Source of the DNA: Williamsia muralis
GTDB taxonomy: Bacteria > Actinomycetota > Actinomycetes > Mycobacteriales > Mycobacteriaceae
NCBI RefSeq assembly: GCF_002735905.1
Contig: NZ_PEBD01000004.1
Coordinates: forward strand, 1,054,001-1,118,000
DNA: 64,000 bases
Direction of reading: 5' to 3'
Shown here one piece after another: positions 18,421-26,869 of this stretch (position 1 is the first letter of the stretch; every line of letters starts with the position of its first letter). The translations under genes and the position numbers were made by a program. The notes below the pieces were generated by a model, which ran no database searches, was not told the origin of the DNA, and worked only from the letters and a program-made list of their open reading frames with translations.

Positions 18421-18900
18421 ATGACAGACGATTTCGACACAGAGACCGACAGATCTGAGGCGGAGATCGCCCGGTCATTCCTCGAACTGCTCGCCCTCGG
18501 CGACCTCGACGCCGCCATGGAGCTGGTTCACCCCGACATCGACTACACCAACGTGGGCGTCTCGACGATCCGCGGCAAGTCCCGCGTGGCCAAAGTCCTC
18601 AGGGTGATGGAGAACCCTCGCGCGGGCTTCGGCGTGCAGTTCATCAACGTCACCACCGACGGCCCCGTGGTGCTGACCGAACGCATCGACGAACTCACCT
18701 TCGGCAGGTTCTCGATGCAGTTCTGGGTCTGTGGCCGATTCGAGATCGAGGATGGCCTGATCACGGTCTGGCGCGACTACTTCGACTTCTTCGACATGAC
18801 AAAGGGCGTACTTCGCGGCCTGGCCGCCATCGCAGTGCCGCGTGTGCAGCGACCGCTACCGAAGCCCACCCTGACCGCCATCGCGCCGTTCGGCGGTTAG
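18421..18900 (+). CDS. Limonene-1,2-epoxide hydrolase family protein (EphG-like)
   Basis: 159-residue single-domain protein of the LEH/SnoaL-like fold, an unusual one-step epoxide hydrolase class. All five residues of the Rhodococcus LEH active site have counterparts: Tyr 42 and Asn 44 in D-Y-T-N, Arg 88 and Asp 90 in T-E-R-I-D, and Asp 119 in W-R-D-Y-F-D. It is therefore probably catalytic, acting on a sterol or lipid epoxide as suggested for mycobacterial EphG (Rv2740). TAGCGT (18408-18413) seven bases before the ATG suggests leaderless transcription. It is convergent with the arsC-like gene. Confidence 0.85.
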   Translation: MTDDFDTETDRSEAEIARSFLELLALGDLDAAMELVHPDIDYTNVGVSTIRGKSRVAKVLRVMENPRAGFGVQFINVTTDGPVVLTERIDELTFGRFSMQFWVCGRFEIEDGLITVWRDYFDFFDMTKGVLRGLAAIAVPRVQRPLPKPTLTAIAPFGG

Positions 18901-18916
18901 GCGGCCCGCCCTCTTC

Positions 18917-19255
18917 TCAGAGGATGTCGTCGATCGATTCGACCGGACGCGCGAGTCGTGTGCCCTTGTCGGTCACCACGAACGGCCGCTCGATGAGGAT
19001 CGGATTGGTAGCCATCGCGTCGAGCAATTCGTCGTCGGTCGCGTCGGCGAGATCGAGCTCGGTGTACAGGGACTCGCGCTTGCGAACTGCCTGACGGACC
19101 TCGATGCCGGCGTCGGCGATCATCTTCTCCAGGGCGACACGGCTCGGCGGTGTCTCCAGATATTTGACGATCGTCGGCTCGACCCCGCCGTCGCGCATAC
19201 GCTGCAATGCCTTGCGCGACGTCGAGCACTTGGGGTTGTGGTAGATGGTCGCCAC
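18917..19255 (-). CDS. arsC: ArsC/Spx-family arsenate reductase-like protein
   Basis: 112-residue thioredoxin-fold protein with the catalytic Cys 10 in N-P-K-C-S-T-S-R-K-A-L and the family motif N-P-I-L-I-E-R-P, which includes the arginine that binds oxyanion. It belongs to the glutaredoxin-coupled ArsC group, often annotated YfgD-like, so true arsenate reduction is uncertain; no other ars gene is near. Start is GTG 19255, eight bases after the prs stop on the same strand, so it is probably co-transcribed with glmU-prs. Confidence 0.85.
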   Translation of the reverse strand: MATIYHNPKCSTSRKALQRMRDGGVEPTIVKYLETPPSRVALEKMIADAGIEVRQAVRKRESLYTELDLADATDDELLDAMATNPILIERPFVVTDKGTRLARPVESIDDIL

Positions 19256-19263
19256 CGGCGTGC

Positions 19264-20244
19264 CTATGCGCTTCCGTTGAACAGGCTTGTCACCGAACCG
19301 TTTTCGAACACTTCACGGATGGTGCGGCCCAGCAGTGGCGCGATCGACAGCACGGTGAGGCTGTCGAACTGCTTTTCCGGTCCGATCGGCAACGTGTCGG
19401 TGGCGATGACCTCACGGGCTCCGCAGTTGGCGAGTCGCTCGGCAGCAGGGTCGGAGAAGACGCCGTGTGTGGTCGCGATGATCACGTCGCCTGCGCCGGC
19501 GTCCTTGAGGACCTGGACTGCGCCGGCGATGGTGCCGCCGGTGTCGATCATGTCGTCGATCAGCACGCAGGTGCGTCCCGAGACGTCACCGACCACACGG
19601 TTGGACTTCACCTGGTTGGGCACCAGGGGGTCGCGTGTCTTGTGGATGAAGGCCAGCGGGGCACCGTCGAGCGAGTCGGCCCACTTCTCGGCGACGCGGA
19701 CGCGTCCGGAGTCGGGGGAGACCACGGTGATGTGTTTGGTGCCGTACTTGTTCTTGACGTACTCCGACAGCTGACCCTGCGCGTGCATGTGGTCGACCGG
19801 TCCGTCGAAGAACCCCTGGATCTGGTCGGTGTGCAGGTCGACGGTGATGATGCGGTCGGCGCCCGCGGTCTTCAGCAGATCGGCAACCAGGCGAGCCGAA
19901 ATGGGTTCGCGGCCACGATGTTTCTTGTCCTGGCGTGCATACGGGTAGAACGGCAGGATGGCGGTGATGCGCTTGGCCGACCCACGCTTGAGGGCGTCGA
20001 TCATGATCAGCTGTTCCATCAGGTGCTTGTTCAGGGGATACGGGCAGCTCTGGAGCACAAAAGCATCCGAGCCACGGACCGACTCCTCGAAACGCACGAA
20101 AATCTCACCGTTGGCGAAGTCTCTGGCGGTTTGCGGGGTGACCTTGATGTCGAGTTCCCGGGCGACCGCGTCGGCCAGCTCGGGATGTGCACGACCAGAG
20201 AACAGCATGAGGCTCTTCTGGTTGTCGGTGGTGGTCCAGGTCAC
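19264..20244 (-). CDS. prs: Ribose-phosphate pyrophosphokinase (PRPP synthetase)
   Basis: Makes PRPP from ribose 5-phosphate and ATP for nucleotide, histidine, tryptophan and arabinogalactan (decaprenyl-phosphoarabinose) synthesis. Recognisable segments are [10 protein letters not shown], the catalytic loop region [24 protein letters not shown], and the PRPP loop [12 protein letters not shown]. Length 326 is normal. GTG 20244 overlaps the glmU stop (GTGA), so the two are translationally coupled, and the arsC-like gene follows. Confidence 0.95.
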   Translation of the reverse strand: MTWTTTDNQKSLMLFSGRAHPELADAVARELDIKVTPQTARDFANGEIFVRFEESVRGSDAFVLQSCPYPLNKHLMEQLIMIDALKRGSAKRITAILPFYPYARQDKKHRGREPISARLVADLLKTAGADRIITVDLHTDQIQGFFDGPVDHMHAQGQLSEYVKNKYGTKHITVVSPDSGRVRVAEKWADSLDGAPLAFIHKTRDPLVPNQVKSNRVVGDVSGRTCVLIDDMIDTGGTIAGAVQVLKDAGAGDVIIATTHGVFSDPAAERLANCGAREVIATDTLPIGPEKQFDSLTVLSIAPLLGRTIREVFENGSVTSLFNGSA

Positions 20245-21743
20245 TGATCTTCACTTTCTTGTTGCACGTGATCGGCGACGGTGAGTGCGTCGGCAGCCGC
20301 CCGGGCTGCGGGCGTGCCGGGCCGTTTGGCTTGCACCCAACCGTCGATGTTTCGTTGTTTGCCACCGGAGATCGCCAAGGCGCCCGCGGGCACATCCTGC
20401 GTCAAGACGGTACCCGCTCCGGTGTAGGCGCCATCACCGACGTTGACCGGTGCGACGAACATCGTGTCGGACCCGGTGCGGCAATGAGCACCGACGACGG
20501 TCCGGTTCTTGTTCACGCCGTCGTAGTTCACGAAGACGCTCGAGGCGCCGATGTTGGTGCCCTCGCCGATGGTGGCGTCGCCCACATAGGTCAGGTGCGG
20601 CACCTTGGCGCCGGGCCCGATGTCGGCGTTCTTGGTCTCGACGAAGGTCCCGATCTTGCCGCGATCGCCCAGCACGCTGCCGGGTCGCAGGTAGGCGAAG
20701 GGGCCGACCTGGGTGTCGGCGCCCACCACCGCATCGGTCGCGTGGGTTCGGATGATCGAGGCGCGGGCACCCACGGTGACGTTCGCAAGAGTGCTGTCGG
20801 GCCCGATCTGCGCCCCTGTCGCGACGTCGGTGGTTCCGAGCAGTTGAGTACCGGGCGCGATGGTGACGTCGGGCTCGATCGTCACATCGACGTCGATCCA
20901 GGTGGTGCCCGGATCGATGATCGTGACGCCGGCCAGCATGTGGCGGGCGAGGACCCGGCGATTGAGTTCGGCGCCCAGGGTGGACAGTTGCAGCCGGTCG
21001 TTGCAGCCGGCGACCAGGGCGGCGTCGTCGATATGCTTGGAGCGCACCACTTTCGAGTGCCGGTTGGCGATTTCGATGACATCGGTGAGGTACAGCTCGT
21101 GCTGGGCGTTGTCGGGCGACAACTCGGCCAGTGCCCCCATCAGGGTCTGCGCGTCGAAGGCGTAGACGCCCGAGTTGACCTCGGTGATCTCCCGCTGCTG
21201 CTCGGTGGCGTCCTTCTGTTCGACGATCGCGGTGACCGCTCCGTCCTGGGTGCGCAGAACCCGGCCGTACCCGGTGGGGTCTTCGGCGGTGGACGTGAGC
21301 ACCGTCACCGCGGCGCGAGGCGATGCGGTGTGGTCGCTGATCAGCGCTTGAAGTGTCGATCCGTCGAGCAGGGGGACGTCCGCCGCGGTCACCAGCACGG
21401 TGCCGTCGAAGCCGTCGGGCAGCGCCGACAGTCCGGCGCGCACGGCGTCACCGGTGCCGTTCTGCTGCGCCTGCACTGCTGTCACCACTTCGCGGCCCAA
21501 CGTGGCGGCGATCTCCGAACACGCGGTCTCGACCCGGGTGCGGTCGTGTCCGACGACGACCACCAGGTGGTCGGGGTTGATGTCGTCTGCTGCGTGCAGC
21601 GCGTGGGACAGCAGCGTGCTGCCGGCGATGGTGTGCAGGACTTTTGGGGTCGCGGACTTCATCCGGGTGCCTGCGCCTGCGGCGAGAACCAGAACTGCGG
21701 TCGGTCCGGACGACGAAGGCGCGGATGCGGGGGCCGCGGACAT
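20241..21743 (-). CDS. glmU: Bifunctional GlmU: glucosamine-1-phosphate acetyltransferase / UDP-GlcNAc pyrophosphorylase
   Basis: Carries out the last two steps to UDP-N-acetylglucosamine for peptidoglycan. The N-terminal uridyltransferase has [11 protein letters not shown] and P-K-V-L-H. The C-terminal left-handed beta helix shows hexapeptide repeats and the acetyltransferase segment [15 protein letters not shown]. Length 500 fits. ATG 21743 has GGGAG four bases upstream; the open frame continues far upstream but only as antisense to the fabG-like gene. It forms an operon with prs. Divergent from the fabG-like gene. Confidence 0.95.
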   Translation of the reverse strand: MSAAPASAPSSSGPTAVLVLAAGAGTRMKSATPKVLHTIAGSTLLSHALHAADDINPDHLVVVVGHDRTRVETACSEIAATLGREVVTAVQAQQNGTGDAVRAGLSALPDGFDGTVLVTAADVPLLDGSTLQALISDHTASPRAAVTVLTSTAEDPTGYGRVLRTQDGAVTAIVEQKDATEQQREITEVNSGVYAFDAQTLMGALAELSPDNAQHELYLTDVIEIANRHSKVVRSKHIDDAALVAGCNDRLQLSTLGAELNRRVLARHMLAGVTIIDPGTTWIDVDVTIEPDVTIAPGTQLLGTTDVATGAQIGPDSTLANVTVGARASIIRTHATDAVVGADTQVGPFAYLRPGSVLGDRGKIGTFVETKNADIGPGAKVPHLTYVGDATIGEGTNIGASSVFVNYDGVNKNRTVVGAHCRTGSDTMFVAPVNVGDGAYTGAGTVLTQDVPAGALAISGGKQRNIDGWVQAKRPGTPAARAAADALTVADHVQQESEDQ

Positions 21744-21806
21744 AGAACTCCCATGCGGTTGGAAGCGGGGGAACGGCCCGATCCTACGCACCTTCGGGGG
21801 GGTCTT

Positions 21807-21826
21807 GATACAACTGGGGGAGTATC
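21807..21826. promoter_or_regulatory. Small inverted repeat in the glmU/fabG-like divergent promoter region
   Basis: GATAC and GTATC arms separated by 10 bases lie 64 bases upstream of glmU and 72 bases upstream of the fabG-like gene. This could be a regulator site. The arms are short and chance occurrence is possible. Confidence 0.25.
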
Positions 21827-21897
21827 GACCGGGCAGCGCAGTGATGGTTCGGGCCGGCCGGGTGGACGAATCAGGTTTCTTCGACAAGGAGTTGTTT

Positions 21898-22653
21898 GTG
21901 AGCGAACAGAGAACGGCGATCGTGACCGGAGCGGCCCGCGGCATCGGCGCGGCGGTGGCCAAGCGTCTGGCGTCCGACGGCCTGGCGGTGGCAGTGCTGG
22001 ACCTCGACGAGGGCAGTTGTGCCGACACCGTGAAGGCGATCACCGACGCCGGCGGCAAGGCGCTTGCCGTGGGCGCCGATGTCTCCGACGAGGACTCGGT
22101 GGCCGCCGCGGTCGAGCGTGTCGCGAGCGAACTCGGTGCCCCGACCGTCCTGATCAACAACGCCGGCATCACCCGCGACAACCTGCTCTTCAAGATGCCC
22201 GTCTCGGACTGGGACGCGGTCATGAACGTGCACTTGCGCGGAGCTTTCCTGATGTCGCGTGCGGTCCAGCAGCACATGGTCGGCGCCAAGTTCGGCCGGA
22301 TCGTGAACCTCTCGAGCACCTCGGCGCAGGGCAACCGTGGCCAGGTCAACTACTCGGCAGCCAAGGCGGGCATGCAGGGCTTCACCAAGACCCTGGCCAT
22401 CGAGCTGGGCAAGTTCGGCGTCACCGCCAATGCCATCGCCCCCGGATTCATCGAGACCGAGATGACCGCTGCGACGGCCGAACGCGTCGGCGTTCCCTTC
22501 GAGGACTTCAAGAAGGCCGCTGCTTCGCAGATCCCGGTCGCGCGGACCGGTGTGCCCGATGACATCGCCCACACGGCCTCGTTCTTCGTCAGCGAAGGTG
22601 CCGGTTTCGTGTCCGGACAGGTGATCTACGTCGCAGGCGGCCCCAAGGACTGA
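21898..22653 (+). CDS. 3-oxoacyl-ACP reductase-like SDR (FabG-type)
   Basis: 251-residue short-chain dehydrogenase. It has T-G-A-A-R-G-I-G for NAD(P)H binding, the N-N-A-G-I-T-R-D segment typical of FabG, catalytic Ser in N-L-S-S-T and Y-S-A-A-K, and a C-terminal G-Q-V-I-Y-V-A-G-G. FabG motifs suggest reduction of 3-ketoacyl substrates, though many such paralogues exist in this group and the physiological substrate is open. GTG 21898 has AAGGAG six bases upstream. Divergent from glmU. Confidence 0.88.
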   Translation: MSEQRTAIVTGAARGIGAAVAKRLASDGLAVAVLDLDEGSCADTVKAITDAGGKALAVGADVSDEDSVAAAVERVASELGAPTVLINNAGITRDNLLFKMPVSDWDAVMNVHLRGAFLMSRAVQQHMVGAKFGRIVNLSSTSAQGNRGQVNYSAAKAGMQGFTKTLAIELGKFGVTANAIAPGFIETEMTAATAERVGVPFEDFKKAAASQIPVARTGVPDDIAHTASFFVSEGAGFVSGQVIYVAGGPKD

Positions 22654-22716
22654 GCCGTGCGCAGTCCGGACCTGTTGCGCTCGGGGTCCGGACGCGTGGC
22701 ACAATCGTGAGCGCAA

Positions 22717-22788
22717 TCCGCCATGGTGTAATCGGCAACACTCCTGATTTTGGTTCAGGCATTCTAGGTTCGAGTCCTGGTGGCGGAG
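22717..22788 (+). tRNA. tRNA-Gln (anticodon TTG)
   Basis: The 7-bp acceptor stem TCCGCCA/TGGCGGA, the D arm TGGTGTAATCGGCAACA, the anticodon arm CCTGA-TTTTGGT-TCAGG with TTG at 34-36, and the T arm with GGTTCGAGTCC are all complete. The terminal CCA is not encoded. The gene reads codon CAA, and CAG by wobble. It lies between the fabG-like gene and a secreted-protein gene. Confidence 0.95.
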
Positions 22789-22854
22789 CAACATCGTCGG
22801 TCGCGATCGGCCCGTACGTGTTTGGCCCGAGGGGAACGGGGCACATATCTAGCC

Positions 22855-23751
22855 ATGATGAGACGAATTGCCGGTTCTGTCGCTGCAGTGGTCGCCTTCA
22901 CAACGCTGGTTGTGCCGTTAGGTGCCGGAACGGCGTCGGCTGTCGCCGCGCAAGCATGTGGAAAGACGTTGTCGGACAGTCAGATGCACACGATCATCGA
23001 CAGGTCCGACACCACAGAGCAGGAGGGTTCGACCCCGCTGGCGCGACTCGACGGGGCAATCGCCGACCTCGAGGTGATCACGAATGTCTTGGTAGAGCAG
23101 GGCGACCGGCGTGGACTGTTTGCTCTGGGCCTCTTCAGTGTCGAGCGCGACGCCGTCACGCCACTACAGCACAACAAGGATTCGTTCGAGCATCCGCGGT
23201 GGGCTCCGGTCATCAGCCTGGCGTTGCTCAACCGGTTTCTCGACGCGGTGCACGCAGAGTTCACCGGTACCGTCGTACCCGCTCAGTGGCGGCATTACTT
23301 CGACCTCACGCGGCAGTGCGGTGAGTCGCCCCCCCGGACGGCGATGGCCGGTTACAACGCGCACCTGACCGTGGACCTCGCCTACGCCGTCGCTGATGCG
23401 CAGACCACTGTCGCGCAGGCGAGAGACTTCTTCACCATCGTCGACACCATCGCGATCCATGCGGAGTCGATCGTCACCGAGACCCGAGCCGCCTACGGTC
23501 CGGCTGCGGACCTCGGGCCCCTGTTCCGCTTCTACTTCGTCGGCGAAGGCCTCGATCGACTGGCGGGGGCGGGTGTGGCCAGCGAACTGTTGTTGAGGGC
23601 GGCCGACGTCGGTTACAACGTGCTGACGTTCGGTAACGGCCTGGCGCTGCAGAATCCGGGTGCGGTCGAGGCGACCGAAGCCGACATCTGGGCGCTGTGG
23701 CAGACAGCCGATGTGGCTGTCGCGGCGCTGGCGGAGCTGGAACTGCTCTAG
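22855..23751 (+). CDS. Secreted DUF5995-like protein
   Basis: 298-residue protein with a clear Sec signal peptide (R-R-I-A-G, hydrophobic core, then T-A-S-A cleavage near residue 27). The mature part is helical. The segment M-A-G-Y-N-A-H-L-T-V-D-L-A-Y-A-V matches the conserved HxxxDL pattern of DUF5995 proteins, and L-A-L-L-N-R-F-L-D-A-V is also typical. Biochemical function is unknown. ATG 22855 and 22858 are adjacent options. It stands alone between tRNA-Gln and a TetR gene, 57 bases before the latter. Confidence 0.7.
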   Translation: MMRRIAGSVAAVVAFTTLVVPLGAGTASAVAAQACGKTLSDSQMHTIIDRSDTTEQEGSTPLARLDGAIADLEVITNVLVEQGDRRGLFALGLFSVERDAVTPLQHNKDSFEHPRWAPVISLALLNRFLDAVHAEFTGTVVPAQWRHYFDLTRQCGESPPRTAMAGYNAHLTVDLAYAVADAQTTVAQARDFFTIVDTIAIHAESIVTETRAAYGPAADLGPLFRFYFVGEGLDRLAGAGVASELLLRAADVGYNVLTFGNGLALQNPGAVEATEADIWALWQTADVAVAALAELELL

Positions 23752-23808
23752 CCCCATCGGCTTATAGTGGGGCACGCGCACGCCCGGCAAGCAACAGGAG
23801 GGACCGAG

Positions 23809-24480
23809 GTGACCGTCGACCGTCCCGCCCCACACGAAGAGAAGGTGCAACGCGCTCCGCGAGCCCGCATGACGGGAACACAGCGGCGCCACCAGCTGAT
23901 CGAGGTGGCCCGTGGACTGTTCGCCGAACGCGGTTTCGACTCGACCTCTGTCGAGGAGATCGCTCAGCGCGCAGGCGTCTCCAAACCTGTTGTGTACGAA
24001 CATTTCGGCGGCAAAGAGGGGCTTTACGCCGTGGTGGTTGACCGCGAGATGGAAACCTTGTTGGGGATGATCACCTCCTCGCTCACCCAGAACCGGTCGA
24101 GGTTCCGGATACAGCAGGTCGCCTTGGCCTTGCTGACTTATATGGAAGACCGGACCGAGGGGTTTCGCATCCTGGTGCGCGGTACCCCCACAGCGGGCGA
24201 GACCGGTAAGTACTCGAGCTTGCTGACCGACGCCATCAGCCAGGTCGAGCATCTTCTGGCCAGTGATTTCCAGCGCCGCGACCGTGACCCGGCACTGGCG
24301 CCCCTGTACGCACAGGCCCTCGTGGGAATGGTGACCGTGACCGCCCAGTGGTGGCTCGACGTCCGTGAGCCGTCCAAGGAGGTGGTGGCCGCCCACCTGG
24401 TGAACCTCTGCTGGAACGGGTTGTCCCACTTGGAATCCGACCCACATCTCGTCGGTCCGGACTACACCGAGAAGGGTTAG
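23809..24480 (+). CDS. TetR family regulator (Rv1019-like position)
   Basis: 223-residue regulator. HTH region TGTQRRHQLIEVARGLFAER followed by V-E-E-I-A-Q-R-A-G-V-S-K-P-V-V-Y-E-H-F-G-G-K, then a long helical ligand domain. GTG 23809 has CAGGAGGGA at good spacing. The location between glmU and mfd is the same as Rv1019 in M. tuberculosis, so orthology is likely. The ligand is unknown. Immediately downstream the strand changes. Confidence 0.88.
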   Translation: MTVDRPAPHEEKVQRAPRARMTGTQRRHQLIEVARGLFAERGFDSTSVEEIAQRAGVSKPVVYEHFGGKEGLYAVVVDREMETLLGMITSSLTQNRSRFRIQQVALALLTYMEDRTEGFRILVRGTPTAGETGKYSSLLTDAISQVEHLLASDFQRRDRDPALAPLYAQALVGMVTVTAQWWLDVREPSKEVVAAHLVNLCWNGLSHLESDPHLVGPDYTEKG

Positions 24481-24509
24481 CCCGAGGCTGCTTTTCTACT
24501 GCCGACTCG

Positions 24510-25292
24510 TCAGCTCAGCTGCAAGCTACGTTTGCTCAGACCCATCCAGAATCCGTCGATGATCTGCTGACCCTGCTGCTCCGGGTCGTCGCTCGCGCCC
24601 AGTGCCACGAACAGCGGCGACCAGTGCTCGACCGTCGGATGGGCGTACGGCATGCCCGGCGCCTCGGTCCGAAAACGCACCAGTGACTCCACGTCGCCCG
24701 CGGCGAATCGTTCTGCGGCCCAACTGTCGTACTCCCTCGACCAGGTGGGTGCAGGGGCGTCGGGGCGTGGGTCACGCAGGAACGGCAGCCCGTGTGTGGT
24801 GAATCCGGACCCGATGATGAGGACGCCCTGGTCGCGCAACGGGCGCAGTCGACGGCCGAGGTCGAGCAACTTCTCGGGGTCGAGTGTCGGCAACGAGACC
24901 TGCAAGACCGGGATCTGTGCCTCCGGATACATCACGGTCAGCGGCACATAGGCGCCGTGGTCGAGTCGGCGGTCAGTGTCGTGGTGGACTGCTTGTCCGT
25001 CGGGCATCAGCGCGGCGATCTGGGCGGCGAGGTCGACGGCCCCGGGTGCGTCGTAGCGTGCGCGATAGTAGTGCTCGGGGAAACCGCCGAAGTCGTAGGT
25101 CAGCGGCACGGTGGGGTCGGTCGAACCGATGGTCAGCGGAGCGGACTCCCAGTGCGCCGAGACGATCAGGATCGCCGACGGCCGGGGCAGATCGCCGGAC
25201 CACGCACGGAGTTCGGAGACCCACCGGGTGTCATCCACCAACGGCGGCGCACCGTGGCTGAGGAACAAGGCGGGCATGCGCGACACAGACAT
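24510..25292 (-). CDS. LigB-type extradiol ring-cleavage dioxygenase (4,5-DOPA dioxygenase-like)
   Basis: 260-residue class III extradiol dioxygenase of the YgiD/DODA group. Metal-ligand histidines are visible in F-L-S-H-G-A-P-P (about residue 13), V-S-A-H-W-E-S, D-H-G-A-Y-V-P-L and P-T-V-E-H-W-S. These enzymes open catechol rings next to the diol with Fe(II) or Zn. Bacterial members act on catecholic compounds of varied origin, so the substrate is open. ATG 25292 is chosen; ATG 25277 is also possible. A 14-bp palindrome lies just upstream. Confidence 0.82.
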   Translation of the reverse strand: MSVSRMPALFLSHGAPPLVDDTRWVSELRAWSGDLPRPSAILIVSAHWESAPLTIGSTDPTVPLTYDFGGFPEHYYRARYDAPGAVDLAAQIAALMPDGQAVHHDTDRRLDHGAYVPLTVMYPEAQIPVLQVSLPTLDPEKLLDLGRRLRPLRDQGVLIIGSGFTTHGLPFLRDPRPDAPAPTWSREYDSWAAERFAAGDVESLVRFRTEAPGMPYAHPTVEHWSPLFVALGASDDPEQQGQQIIDGFWMGLSKRSLQLS

Positions 25293-25305
25293 GACAGTAT
25301 CAACG

Positions 25306-25319
25306 CGGACCGCGGTCCG
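25306..25319. promoter_or_regulatory. Perfect 14-bp palindrome upstream of the LigB-type gene
   Basis: CGGACCGCGGTCCG is fully self-complementary and lies 13 bases upstream of the dioxygenase start codon on the minus strand. It could be a repressor site. No dedicated regulator gene is adjacent, although a TetR gene ends at 24480 on the other side. Confidence 0.4.
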
Positions 25320-25342
25320 TTTAATCCCGGCGCTGGGGGTGT

Positions 25343-25867
25343 TCAGGTAGGTGGACCGTCCGATTCGTTCACGTCCAGCTGCATCTGCACGCAATCGACC
25401 CACGCGCCGTGTTTGTAGCCGATCCGCCGCAACCTGCCGACGTCGTAGAAACCGGCCTTGGTGTGCAGTGCGACGGAGCCCGTACCGGGCACGTCGGCGA
25501 TCACCGCCACGATCCGTCGGATCGATGTTGATCGCACCGCGTCGAGAAGCCCGTTCATCAACGCGGTTCCATAGCCCTTCCCGGTGTGGTCGGGGCTGAG
25601 ATAGATGGTGTTCTCCACCGTCCAGGCGTATGCCTGTTTGACGCGATACTGCGCCACGTACGCGAATCCGACCACCGCGCCGGTCTCGTCCGAGGCGACG
25701 ACAAACGGCATCCGCTGGGCGTTCAGATCCGCACGCTTGGCTTTCCAATCGGCTGCGGACGGCGAGTCGTAGTCGAACGTGATCACCGTGTTCTCGACGT
25801 AGTGGCGGTAGATGTCGGCCACCGCAACACAATCCGGCGCGGTGGCCGGCCGGATCGACACACTCAC
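25343..25867 (-). CDS. GNAT acetyltransferase, phosphinothricin acetyltransferase-like
   Basis: 174-residue GNAT-fold protein. The acetyl-CoA loop reads G-K-G-Y-G-T-A-L-M, and the N-terminal I-R-P-A-T-A-P-D-C plus V-E-N-T-I-Y-L-S-P fit the PAT/Bar group, which N-acetylates phosphinothricin or amino-acid-like amines such as methionine sulfone. GTG 25867 overlaps the SDR stop (GTGA), so the gene is translated after the SDR. Substrate is not determinable. Confidence 0.82.
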   Translation of the reverse strand: MSVSIRPATAPDCVAVADIYRHYVENTVITFDYDSPSAADWKAKRADLNAQRMPFVVASDETGAVVGFAYVAQYRVKQAYAWTVENTIYLSPDHTGKGYGTALMNGLLDAVRSTSIRRIVAVIADVPGTGSVALHTKAGFYDVGRLRRIGYKHGAWVDCVQMQLDVNESDGPPT

Positions 25868-26757
25868 AGACCGAACTCCGTGCCGGTCTCGCGCTCTGCG
25901 AACTCCCACAGCAGGCCGGCGGTCCGGAAGTCGCAGGCCTTCGGGGTGCGCCCGACCAGAACCGGATCGCCGCGCAGGCCGAATCGACCGTCGGGTCCGA
26001 CATATGCCCCCGACGGCACATCGGGATTCATCGCATACAGCGTGACGGCCGCGCCCTGTTCTGGCGTGTTGGCGAGTACTGCGCCGGCGGCCTCGATCAC
26101 TTTGTCCAGAGGTGCGATCCCGGTGACCCCGAGGATGCCGGTGGTGGCCCATCCGGGGTGGGCGATGGCAGTGGTGATACTCGAACCAGCCTTGCGCAAG
26201 CGACGATCGAGTTCGAGAGCCCACAACATGTCGGCCAACTTGGACTGGGAGTACGACGTGGGGCGTGTCCAGGTGCGGCGCTCAAAATGTGGATCGTCCA
26301 GGTTGATCTCACCTGTCTTGTGCGACGTGGATCCGACGACCACGACGCGCTCGGCGATCTGGGGCAGCAAGAGGTTGGTGAGCGCGAACGGTCCGAGGAA
26401 GTTGGTTCCGAGCGCCATCTCGAACCCGTCGACGGTGGTACGCCGCTCCGACGCCATCACGCCCGCATTGTTGACGAGGATGTCGAGCGGTCCGAGACCG
26501 TCCGCGCAGCGACGAACCGAGGACAGATCGGCGACATCGAGTTCGACGACCTCGGTGTGCGCGCCGCTGGTCTCGTCGGCGATCTGCTCGGCACGCTCCT
26601 TGCCGCGATCGAGATCGCGTACCGCCAGCACCACCTGGGCTCCGACACGCGCCAGTCCACGCGCGGTTTCCCATCCGATGCCGTTCGTGGCACCGGTGAC
26701 GACAACACGCTTGCCGTCCATACGTGGCAGGTTGGCCACCGACCAGCGGGTTTTCAT
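25864..26757 (-). CDS. Short-chain dehydrogenase/reductase (retinol dehydrogenase-like)
   Basis: 297-residue SDR with T-G-A-T-N-G-I-G-W-E cofactor loop, N-N-A-G-V-M, catalytic Ser in V-V-G-S-T-S-H-K and Y-S-Q-S-K, then H-P-G-W-A-T-T. This pattern matches the light-dependent protochlorophyllide/retinol dehydrogenase-like SDRs common in actinobacteria. TACGCT (minus strand 26770-26765) lies seven bases before ATG 26757, a leaderless arrangement. It heads an operon with the GNAT gene and is divergent from mfd. Confidence 0.85.
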   Translation of the reverse strand: MKTRWSVANLPRMDGKRVVVTGATNGIGWETARGLARVGAQVVLAVRDLDRGKERAEQIADETSGAHTEVVELDVADLSSVRRCADGLGPLDILVNNAGVMASERRTTVDGFEMALGTNFLGPFALTNLLLPQIAERVVVVGSTSHKTGEINLDDPHFERRTWTRPTSYSQSKLADMLWALELDRRLRKAGSSITTAIAHPGWATTGILGVTGIAPLDKVIEAAGAVLANTPEQGAAVTLYAMNPDVPSGAYVGPDGRFGLRGDPVLVGRTPKACDFRTAGLLWEFAERETGTEFGL

Positions 26758-26869
26758 GCGGCCTAGCGTAACTGCCCGGACTCCGGCGACGAGGGTGTTG
26801 CCCGGGTTTCGTTTAGGGCCACGACGGTCCCGGCCCGGCGGGCCTTGTTCGCACCCGTAAACTGTTCGT

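Noticed and set aside
20259-22562. 767-residue plus-strand frame opposite glmU and across the fabG-like gene
   Set aside because: Antisense shadow of glmU's beta-helix repeats. glmU and the fabG-like gene explain the region.
22855-23751. Mobile-element insertion at the tRNA-Gln gene
   Set aside because: No integrase, no repeat of the tRNA 3' end downstream, and the next genes are ordinary; the tRNA is intact.
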